Below, piece by piece: positions 1 through 9,715 of a stretch of 64,000 nt of DNA (positions are counted from its first letter, which is position 1; each line of letters begins with the position of its first letter). Made by a program: the position numbers and the translations under genes. Source of the DNA: Stichopus chloronotus (taxonomy: Eukaryota; Echinodermata; Holothuroidea; Aspidochirotida; Stichopodidae); assembly GCA_021234535.1 (NCBI GenBank), contig CM037832.1, forward strand, positions 3,145,359-3,209,358, in the 5' to 3' direction. The notes beneath the pieces are model-generated. The model searched no databases. It worked only from the letters and a program-made list of their open reading frames with translations, and was not told the DNA's origin.

Positions 1-704
1 AAACACACAAAGTATGGCCAATTCGGGAAAAATTAATATAAATGAAATACTAGGTCTTAGTAAGCACCATTGGTGAATCCTATACGTAATTAAATTCGTT
101 ACCAAAGGCAGCATTTGCGGACATTAAACATCCCGTCAACATACAACTATTTAGAAAAAAATGCACGGGGTTGTCGTTTTACGTGTATTGTACCTCTTTA
201 ATGCTATATGGAAGTCACGTACTTCCTTGCTATAGGTATTTCTATACAGGCTTATTCCAAACATGCCTCGCATTTTGCCCCATACAGATAACATGTGAAC
301 ACATTGAGTGCGTACTCAGTACATGGTACAGCCCAACGGAATAGTTTTCAACCACTGATGCACCGATAGTGTAAAAAGAAGAGAATTGTTTTAACCTATA
401 GAGCACAATACAAATACATGCACACACATGTCCACATAGGACCATATGAAATTGTCCCTGGAAAATTGTTTACATAACAAAAGGTTTAACATTATTTGTT
501 ACAAGAGTTTTGCTTTATCGGCAAATTAATTTTTCATTACCAACATCCGTTGTTTTTTTTTTTTATAGTGTCGGCATTTCTTTTACAACATTATCGGTAT
601 TTTGTAACTTTATCGGCTGCTTTTCCATTATTACCGTAGTTGCTTTTTACAACATCATTTGTATTAAAAGGGTTCTGTTCCGTCTTTTGACTCATTAATA
701 GGAA

Positions 705-900
705 CTACCGATATCTAAAATTGAAATTCGAGATGTCTAGAACAGAATTCAGATACCTGAAATTAAATTGGGGATATCATGACTCTGTTTTAGACATCTA
801 AATTTCTAAGTTACATATTTCGAATTTTTTTTTTGCGATATCTTGAATTTAATTTCAAATTCAAATATATCTCCTATTCAGTCGTAGGTATCTAAAATAA
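705..900. repeat. Degenerate array of GATATC/GAATTC-like motifs
   Basis: Variants of GATATCT, AGATACCT, GACATCT and GATATCTT recur about every 20-25 bases. Each is followed by an A/T-rich piece containing AAATT, GAAATTC or GAATTC. The motifs are near-palindromic, so the array reads similarly on both strands. The spacing and sequence are too diverged for exact unit borders. Confidence 0.4.
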
Positions 901-2290
901 AACAATTAGCCTAATAAGAGGTAACTGCAATGAAATGTTAAAACGACTTTCCATAGTGTAGGAAGAAGGTGGCGGCAACAACATAGACAAATCGAAATGA
1001 CTAACATAAGTTACTTATGATTAGAGGCCACCACTCAGCCTGCGTATCGAAAGTGATGAATGGTCTCGCAAGTAACTTTTCCAGAATAAGTTGGAAATAG
1101 TGGAACTCATCGTAAACCAGCGCACAGTCTGAAAAAAAAAAAAAATTGTGCGCGTTCGGACTGGTATAGGCTATTGTGTTTCAGCTACAGATCATCCTGT
1201 AGGAAGTGGGGTGAAGTACACATTTTCTAGAAATTAGAAATTTAGTAGTCCTATTTGATTGAAGTCCTTTACATGGGCTTAGACAAAAAAACGCCCATTT
1301 TCTTTTTCGTTTTTGCTCTCAGTGTACTTTCCAGCAAAAAAAAGTAATTTTCCCAGGCAAAGAACACACACGCAATTCTCAGGATCCATTCGTCGTATAA
1401 TGTTTGCATACTATAGTGGGATTTTTTTCAATCTTTTCAAACTGCTTACTCTCTTTTTTTGGGGGGACTGTTCCCGGCATTTTCTTGATTCCCCTTCCCC
1501 CAGAATAGGTTTACATCCTCACCAAAGTCAAAAGTAAGACATGATTCCTGCACTTTTAACATGAATTCGAGCATTCTCCAAAGACTTTTGCCTCTTTGGA
1601 AGTTTCTCCCCAACCCCTTCATTAGGCTGTGTCTTGTTTGGTTATATGGGCATATCTACATCCCAACCGAAATTCAAAGTGATTTCTCCATTTTACAAGT
1701 TCAAACAATATCTAGATATCTCCCCTCCTTGGAAGTAACATCCCCCCCCTACAGTAGGCTGTACCTTCAACTTGTCTGGTTATTTACTCGAATGGGGAAG
1801 AAGCATTTGGTATGGACTCTTGATCAACTGATTTAATAATATTGATAATAAGCTCAGTTCAGGTAGACACACACGAGTAACTTCATCCATCACCACAGTG
1901 AGATATATAACGTATCAGTGCTACATGTAGGGTTAGTATAGATTTAAACTTCAATGTTATACCGGAGTCACCATTAGTTTCCATGTGAATGAACTTCGTA
2001 GGGGTTGCTATCAATGAATTGACTGAATAAGTGATGTTACGTTGTCAAAATTCTCTCCCCAAGTCAATGCAACTTGACACCTACTATACACCATATGCGT
2101 CATGTCAAAGTCCCAGATTCCCGTCGGGACATAACACAAACAAGTCACAAACATTAGTCCGCCGTTTCTGCTATCTTGCGTTTTGTGACTTCTGTCCATA
2201 CAATGCAGCCACTTTCCACATGATATCGTACTTGATAAGGTTGTGCGTAATGACATCATGATATGAATATTCAAAATTTGACCTATCAGC

Positions 2291-2372
2291 CAGCCAATCC
2301 TCTCACGATATCGTGCACGTTTATGCCTTCTCGAGGGGAACATATACCCCAACCATTATGGTATATCTAGAC
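2291..2372 (+). repeat. Dispersed repeat family A, copy 1 (diverged)
   Basis: It starts with CAGCCAATCCTC and contains ACCATTATGGTATATCT. The same blocks in the same order occur at 41470-41604 and 51465-51600, in the same orientation. This copy keeps only about the first 80 bases; the downstream part shared by the other two copies is not recognisable here. It lies just upstream of a nucleotidase exon. The repeat class is unknown. Confidence 0.6.
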
Positions 2373-2446
2373 AAGGCGTGTCGGCTCGTTAGTATTAAAC
2401 GGTTGGAATTTATTAGTTCTCATATTTTTAATTACATTATGTTTAG

Positions 2447-5400
2447 GGGAGCCCCCATCTTCGGAGGTACCTGCAGGGGACTACCCAACGGTGGTGACAC
2501 CAGATAGCAACCCCAACGGGAAGGTTCTTGTCGTATCTGCTTACAGGTACGGTAAATATCTGGGGAAACTTGACGTCGTTTTTGACGACGACGGACAAAT
2601 TGAATCATATCAGGGAAATCCATTGCTGTTGGGAGATGGCATTGAGGAAGGTAACGTATACACACTACTCAAATGCACCAACTGTGTCTCTGACATTTAG
2701 TGTGACGTCATAGAGTAACAGTTCATTTATTATCTCGTGTAGTAAATCATATCTAAAGTCAGTTGCACGTTAGGCCTACTCCTCTTAGGAAAATATGTTT
2801 TTGACTTTCGATGCGTAGGTCTATGTTAAAGATTTTTTTTTTTAATTTTTTATGTGATACATCTTTCAAACATCAATGAAAAAAGCTCACCTTTGTTTAA
2901 AAAATCCTTATTTTCAGTTTCAAAAAAGAGGAAGCAGTACAGAAACCAGAAAATCTGCAAAAATAAATTTTGAACCATTCCAATGAGTTAGTGAAACGTA
3001 TCTACCAGTTAACAACGCGTCTCGTTTAATTTGTGATATATCATTGCGTCATACTACCGCCCGTTCTTTGGCTCTGCTTCTCACGGTTTCGTAGATATCG
3101 GAGCACTGAACACGCTGACCAACAACCGAGGCCCCGTCGATGCCCTGGCAGCCAGTAAACTAGCCTACTCACTGGTCACCCTCGACGGATCTCTCGAAAC
3201 CTGTGGCCGAGGGGAATGTAACATGGGAATTCATTTCGCCGAGGCAATGTTAGCATCTCAGCTGAGTAACGATTCTGCACCTGATTGGACCCGAGCATCC
3301 ATTGCATTAATCAACGCCGATAGTTTTAGAATATCTTTACCACAAGGTACGTCAGTTCTGAAATGATAGTTTTTTTTTTTAGATTGTCCTAAAATTGTGT
3401 TAGAGTTGAATGTTTATAGGCCACGATTGGTAATTTAAAACTTGTTAGGGTGCTTTTTTTTTTACTAGCGATCGAATTGGAGAATAGGAGTGTAATGGAG
3501 TGCGCAAGGGGGGAGGGGAGTAACCGGGAAATGGCCAGTCGGGGTCAGGGCAATTGGCGTAAATGGAGGCGAACTGCTAGTTTTCAAAACGTGAAATTTG
3601 TGAAGATGGAATATATCTCCACATTCTCGCAGTCAAAAACTAGTCAAAGATTGTGCCATAATATATCTAACTATTATTTAACCCTAACGGTTTTCTAGAA
3701 TTATCTAGAATTTCCAAGTTGAAGTCTAGAATTACAAAAAGACTATATATTTTAGAGGTTAGAAAATACAAGGAAAAAAAATACCAGGATCATTCCCATG
3801 GCTCGTTCCCGTTACCATTCCCTGTTGCCCTCATAGGGCCAATCATATTCCTGATTTACGAGTGGTACAGAGACTGATGCAACTATAGGCTTGGTCAATT
3901 TACATTGGTGGTGGTACAGGTTGTTACTCAACGAATACGACAGCATTCCCAGAAGTTTTAAGTTTATTTGATGATTACGTAATATTTCTGAGAGTTTGAT
4001 CAAACCTTTCCACATACTGTAATCTGGCAGAAATCCCACATGTGCTGGTGTCCGATGATTGGGGGAGGGAAGGGGGGTGGCGTTATCTGATGATGATTCA
4101 CATCTGAAAAGTCCAGTAGGCCTATATCGATGTACCATTACGAAAATATATACTAACATCTCTTTTGCAAAATGTTGCGACACACTTTTTTTTCTTAGGG
4201 TCGTGGGAGGACGTGCACCTCCCTTAGCATCCTCCTTTTGTTCACACAACTAATTCGCTGATATTCCTTACTCGCTGTTTGCTAGGACAACTGTAGTCCT
4301 CGGCAAATAGAATTCCAATAAATTTGGATTGGACGCCTATATAAATTACTGAAGTGCACTACTCAGATGAATAACAAAAAAAAAAGTTCTTTTGCATGTT
4401 TTAAGTTTGTTATTTATCTTTGCTCCGACGTTGTATGATTTTTGTTTACAGGTTATGTTACATATCAAGATTTATTGGATACCGTACCCTACGGTGACAG
4501 CATCGATGTTATTGAACTTAGAGGGGATGACATCATACGGGTTCTCGAAATATCCGCATCTGACCTAGAAGCAGACGGCGAAGAGCCAACTAGAAGATTT
4601 TTACAAACAGCGGGTATTTTAAAGTCCGTGTTTTTGTTAATAAGATCACTTTTTTTTCATATTTATGGAGCTTTAATCACTGAAACCTACTTAGGACAGT
4701 GTAAACGTTTACGGTATCTGGATATGCAATGGTCAAAGGAACGATTATCCCAAACTATGAGGTAATAAACTGGAACTTAGGAAGTTTAAAGGAATGATTG
4801 TTTGACGTAGTTCAGCGTCAATATTTCACCAGCAGATTTGGTCTTTATTATGTTGTGGCGTGAATTACATGTGCATTAGACTATTTGTATCACTTAGTAA
4901 ATTTGATGAGAGAAGGGGAGACAAAAAAAAAAAACAAAGAAAAAAAAAAGAGAAAAAGCAACTTAAACATGTGAGCAACACGTGCCGATCAATCATATTT
5001 TGAACCACCAAAACAAATTTACTTGAAAACGTATTTAAAGGGGCTCATTGAGTTGATATCAGTGAAGATAGCGGTGATTTTGAAGTATACAAACACACGG
5101 CAATACTCACAATTAGCATAATTAATCAAGTTTCACATCCAATAGTTATATGAAAACTGTCAATTTTTTCGAATTTTTGACCGTTACTTGCTCAGATTGT
5201 GTGCATGTGAATGTATACTAATGTGAAAATGTCTGGTCACAAAGTTTCAAAAACCAAATTTAATCGTTGGTTACTCACTCATTAACATTCCAACGAATGT
5301 AAAACTTTGGGATCCTTTTAGTTTGACTATTTGTCATTAGTATGCGAAGGAAACTTGACTGGTTCAGAAAAATTGAGTGAATTTCAGAAAACAGCTCAAT

Positions 5401-8400
5401 GAGCCTCTTTAAGCTACATATATTTGTAGGGTAAGGCGATGAGTATAGTAAGCAGAATAAATGGTCTCGGAAATGTGATTTAACTTCGGTGGATGTCGAG
5501 AGGTTTTTGCGGCCGAAATATTTCCGGGACGCTCCTCGCCGATGGTGGCGCTCAGCTTAGATCATAGTATATGAAGGCGACCGTAAGACATTTGGATCTT
5601 TGCTCTTTTTGTTTATAACACTTTTCAAAATATGTTTGTCGTTTGTTGATTCAGTCCAAGCCCGAACAGCATACTCCATGCAGATGGACTCCAGCTTGAG
5701 CGGAATCAGGGTGTAGGGTTAAACTAAGGTCTCAAACTAGCTTCTGTTGTTGGAAATTTTGATGATGGTAACTCCGAACTGTTCTGCATGAATCCTTTTA
5801 ACTTCTTTCGTATTTTCAGTTCTATTTTTATTACAATTTCGACTTAAGTATCTACAAGGTGCAAAAATATTTCAAAGGATATGCATTTTGCTTTAATTAT
5901 CTTCTTGTTTGGTTCCATTTTCGGAAGTTTAGGTGTGAAGATCACTTACGACTTGTCCAAGCCGTCCGGGGAACGCGTCGTGAGCGCGAAGGTACTCTGT
6001 TCGGCTTGCGATATACCGCGGTATGAACATATTGACGACGATACCGTCTACAAGGTGGTCACCAACAATTACATCGCAACTGGAGGAACTGGTTATGGAA
6101 TTGTTCCAGATGTCACAATCAGTCGAGTTCTTGGTGAGTATTACAACAGGTCTCACTCCCCCCCCCCCCCCCCGACATGCTCCTTACTGTACCTGACAGC
6201 TAGCATGTTATATTTATAAATGCATGCCCTGCTGTCTTTGACGCTGAAAAGTCTTGGACCGCCCGACGTGATAGGGTGTTTGGAAATGTAATAACACTGA
6301 TGCAAGGAACAGATTACTATAACTTACCCCACATGCACTTCGCACAAGGGTCGGACCAGCCGACGCAAACGCTATACTGATTATTTTGGAATGAACGGGT
6401 GCAGGGTGGGAGATGGCTACCCCACAAAAAAATTGTCAGAGCGACGACAGTCGGAAAATACGAATATCATTGGAATTTTTGGAATTTTTCACATCTCAGT
6501 CTAGCGCATTTTATGACATCAAAAGAAGACAAATATTGTATAAGATGGTGTCTACGGTCACCTGGTAGCTGAAAAATTTATCAATCAATAAAATTTAAAA
6601 AATGAAGAAAAATTTAAAGTACGGTTTGGATTTCTCAAATTTCGGTCTAACACTGTTTGGAATTTTTCATACCTCAGTCTAGCACAGTTATGAATTCTAA
6701 AGTCGCCAAATATTTTACCAGATGGCGTTTAAGGTTACCCGGTAGTTGAGCAAGCCTAAGGGCACTATGGTTCCATGCGTTTTTTTAACTCATCTGTAGT
6801 CATTTAGTCTTAGGGTTAATTCACATTTTATCACATCCCAAAAAAGTTTGGACCCCATTTTGTCCCTCAAAATGCTGATCACTCACAGGTACTCGACTAC
6901 CAAAGTACTAAAAAAAAACCCCTCAGCATTGTAACACTATATAATCTGTTGATAAACTATCATTTTTGAACAATGTAATAATTTATGGCCCATGGCCCTT
7001 TGTGAAGTTGTGCCCACAAATGTTGAACAATGCAAAGTGTTTTCACTGCCACAATGCCCATTTGTCAAACCTTTCACACTGCAAAGCAAAATATGCAGAA
7101 ACGCACGATTTCACAAAATGGTCCACATGGCCCCATATGGGGCCAGTAATCCTGAATGAAGGGACCACTACCTTAGTGGAAATGTGACACAATTTCATCT
7201 TTATACCCTTCAATCTGTAGGAGAAGAGGCATCTTGCACTATTTCTAAAATTGGCCCATATGGACCTTGGACTACCATAATGCATTCATAAACCAAGTAC
7301 AAACTTTGTACAAACTTTAAAACTTGAGATATCGTGTTGAAAACGTTTTCAACGTTGTGCCCCCAGATAACCTTCGACCTCCACCAAAAACAATCGGGCA
7401 CACCTTCTCACTATGGCGGACATACATACCACATTTGACTTTCATCCGACATTCTCTAATTGAATTTGAGCGTACCGAAACAAGTGTCACAGATGAACTC
7501 ACACACACACACACACACCATCACACGCACACACATACACACAACTTATACCACTTTAAGGAGAAAATGTTTTAAGCCAGATGTCTTCCCCCTTTGTTTC
7601 AATAACAAATCGACGACCATGACGTCCAAAACGGTCGCGGCGGCTTTGCCACTCAGTTGGAAAAACCATCCAGCCAGGTTGAAGTTTACTTGAACTTTAC
7701 TTGAATCTTTACGCTACCCCTTAAGATATGACCCTAGCTACTGTCCTGGTCGTGCGAATTTTTTAATGCTGCAGTAAAATATTTACATATAACGAAATGA
7801 ATATTTACTGGATTAACGAAGAGGAGAAAGCATGACCCATTTGACAACATTGAACAATAGAGCCAGGCATACAAAAAAATGATGGGTCCATTGAGGTCTC
7901 TTTGTTCGCCTTTGACAAACCTCTCAAGTCCCCACAATGCACTGGGAAACAACAAACAGGATAAAATATGGCAAAAAGAATAAAAGAAACAAGCAACGTG
8001 ATCTCATCAGTTTTAAAATGTTTTGCAAAAAGTTCTTGGATAGTTTGCACATATTTAATATAACAAGCCACCTTGCCATACTAACACTACAATTATTTTA
8101 CCACAGTTTGCAGCTGGAGATAATTGAACAGTAAGTTATGTGTGTGTGTAATGTATATCCTTACTCGAACTAAAGGCTCAAAGAGATAAAATGAAATATT
8201 TATTCCAGACTGGTATATTTCTGTAGTTATTTAATCAGAGAGTCTTCATGACAAGAGCCACAACCAAAGTTAGAAACCCCATGGCACAGTCACCTGTATA
8301 AAATTATCTTTCATAGCAGATTAATAATCTTTTAGAATAGATTAATCTATTTTTAATACAGATCATGATTTTCTACTAATTTTGCACGTTTTCTGTACCA

Positions 8401-8622
8401 ATCCATCAAATATATAATCGTTTTAATTTTGACTGATCTACAGGGGGTGACGACGTCGAGGTCTGGGCAAACTATTTTCGGAGTTCATCTCCGGTTTGGA
8501 CCGCAGTAGAAGGGAGGACCACCTTTCAAGAGGACTCAGAGTGCAATGGTGGCTTTCATTACTCCTTCAACTGGATCGTTCACGTGGTTTGCATCGCTCT
8601 GTGGACTCTGCATCTTAGTTGA
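2447..8622 (+). CDS. NT5E: Ecto-5'-nucleotidase (CD73-like), C-terminal half
   Basis: Family enzymes hydrolyse extracellular AMP to adenosine at the cell surface. Five exons are visible: 2447-2650, 3095-3346, 4452-4613, 5933-6133 and 8444-8622. Every junction splits a codon after its first base and all splice sites are GT-AG. They encode about 332 residues matching CD73 from about residue 285 to the end. Landmarks in order are EVPAGDYPTVV, GKYLGKLDV, GNPLLL, CGRGECNMG, VPYGDSIDVIELRG, ITYDLS, LCSACDIP, ATGGTGYGI and AVEGR. The last 20 or so residues are hydrophobic and end LWTLHLS before TGA, as in a GPI-anchor signal. The N-terminal metallophosphatase domain with the metal ligands lies left of the window. 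The usual NGGGIR motif reads NADSFR and GGDG reads GGTG, so activity is uncertain; this may be a paralogue rather than the NT5E orthologue. It converges on the gene at 9711. Confidence 0.93.
3812..4249 (-). other. Unrecognised 145-codon open frame in a nucleotidase intron
   Basis: This is an open frame on the strand opposite the host gene, inside the intron 3347-4451. It is rather long for AT-rich intron DNA, but I recognise no domain. It has no obvious signal peptide and no splice context. It could be chance or a scrap of a transposon protein. It is listed only because it is among the longest unexplained frames in the window. Confidence 0.15.
5039..5408. mobile_element. TTAA-flanked MITE, best-preserved copy (370 bp)
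   Basis: The left end is AGGGGCTCATTGAG and the right end is CTCAATGAGCCTCT, so the ends are inverted repeats with one mismatch in 14. Both ends are flanked by TTAA (5035-5038 and 5409-5412), the target-site duplication typical of piggyBac-type insertion. There is no coding capacity, so it is non-autonomous. It sits in the nucleotidase intron 4614-5932. Related sequence occurs at 29214 and 42260. The superfamily is inferred from the TTAA duplication only. Confidence 0.75.
6158..6173 (+). repeat. Poly-C tract
   Basis: Sixteen consecutive C residues lie 25 bases after the end of the nucleotidase exon at 6133, inside the intron. Length is likely to vary between individuals and may carry sequencing error. 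Confidence 0.8.
6481..6749 (+). repeat. Diverged local tandem duplication (period about 178 bp)
   Basis: Copy 1 is about 6481-6572 and copy 2 about 6659-6749. Both contain GGAATTTTTCA, then CTCAGTCTAGC, an ACAAATATT or CCAAATATT block, GATGG, and a CCTGGTAG or CCCGGTAG block in the same order. It lies in the nucleotidase intron 6134-8443. Confidence 0.65.
7290..7445 (+). repeat. Dispersed repeat family B, copy 1
   Basis: The core ACCTTCGACCTCCACC followed by AAAAACAAT resembles GACCTTTCACTTCCAC followed by AAAAACAAT near 54280. Both sit in longer stretches rich in TGACC/GACCT pieces followed by ACACACC or CATACC. This suggests an interspersed repeat that I cannot classify. Confidence 0.4.
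7500..7542 (+). repeat. CA microsatellite, interrupted
   Basis: A run of CA dinucleotides is broken by single CAT and CGC interruptions. It is intronic. Confidence 0.9.
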
Positions 8623-9710
8623 GGTGTACCAGTCAAGGTGAAATGAAAACATTCAGGGGGAGGTTGACCTTGACCAACCCAAGAATTGTAGTTGCTAGCG
8701 GTGTTGCATTGGTTGGCGGTGGGCGGGTCTTTACGTAACAGATTGTAAAGGTACTGGGGAAATAGCATGCATTAATTCGTAGGACCCTCATGAAGTCATT
8801 TCACAGCCATGGCAGGTAGATTATGCAGGGGCCCCAAGTTGAGGAGTCCACTCGTGGTAGAACCTACCAGTTGATCGTGAGACACAATTTAATTACAGTG
8901 GTTCTATGTTTTCAGCGGTAACTAGTTGTAAATGCATATCAACAGTGATGGCAGGGAGTGGAAATTTGTGACTGTTTACGATTAGTTGTCAACATTCTGA
9001 ATCATTTCTTATGAGGTAGAAAAACGTAGTCTTGAGGTAGACTGTGGCTGAAAGTGGTAGACTACTGTAAGTAGCAGTAGACTAGGGATCTATGGATAAT
9101 GTATTATACATTATCAAGTTGTAGGATGCTATGAATGGGCCCAATAAAACAGATCTTTAGGTTGGTTACTCATTAGTTGTGTATCACCTCAGTACATAAT
9201 TATGTAATGCTAAAGAATTAGTAGGATTTCAAAAAATTTGTTAAATTTTATTTTATATTAAACAGTTGGTAAAAAAGGCAATTAACTTCACTTTGGTACA
9301 TTAATTCTTTTCTCTCAATCCACTTCTCTCAATAAATATATGTACATATCAGAATTACTACAAAACCGGTCTGTTTTGCATATGGTTTTATTCATTCTTC
9401 TGTTTTTCGATTTTCCGATGTTTTCTCTTTAAGGACGAACTTACCTTACCAACTCTTAAGACTAAAAAATAAAGGGAAAAGAACAAATTTTGAAAAATGG
9501 GACCAGGCAACTGTATGAATTATGGGAATGTATTCCCACTGCTAACAGCTATGTAACTCTAAGCAAAATGTGGGGCAAAAAGTGTGTTGTGCAGTAAGGG
9601 ATGGAGACACCCCCCATATCTTCCAAGTTTGTTCACAGCTTCATTTTGTAGCATTAAGGTCATTTTAGGTACATACAATTTGCACTTTTCAGTTCATCTA
9701 GCAACTGGCT
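8623..9710. other. Convergent 3'-UTR and intergenic space
   Basis: This lies between the nucleotidase stop at 8622 and the LENG1 stop at 9711. For the + strand there are AATAAA hexamers at 9143-9148, 9331-9336 and 9468-9473. For the - strand there is AATAAA at 9710-9715, and TTTATT on the + strand near 9250 and 9387 gives further candidates. The two transcripts may therefore overlap tail to tail. No other gene is visible. Confidence 0.6.
9143..9148 (+). promoter_or_regulatory. Candidate poly(A) signal of the nucleotidase
   Basis: This is the first AATAAA on the + strand after the stop at 8622, about 520 bases downstream. Later copies at 9331 and 9468 are alternatives. Confidence 0.4.
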
Positions 9711-9715
9711 TTATT
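9710..9715 (-). promoter_or_regulatory. AATAAA overlapping the LENG1 stop codon
   Basis: Read on the - strand, the last Lys codon AAA and the stop TAA are followed by A and G, so AATAAA contains the whole stop codon. If it is used, the 3'-UTR would be only about 15-30 bases. Confidence 0.35.

Larger units (their letters stand above)
1..2446. other. Non-coding DNA left of the first visible nucleotidase exon
   Basis: No exon of the nucleotidase or of any other recognisable gene is visible here. The first exon in the window opens with two bases that complete a split codon, so at least one coding exon lies further left and this stretch is at least partly its intron. It holds T- and A-rich runs, a degenerate palindrome-rich array (about 705-900) and one copy of a dispersed repeat (2291-2372). 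The open frames in it are short and have no recognisable motifs. Confidence 0.6.
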
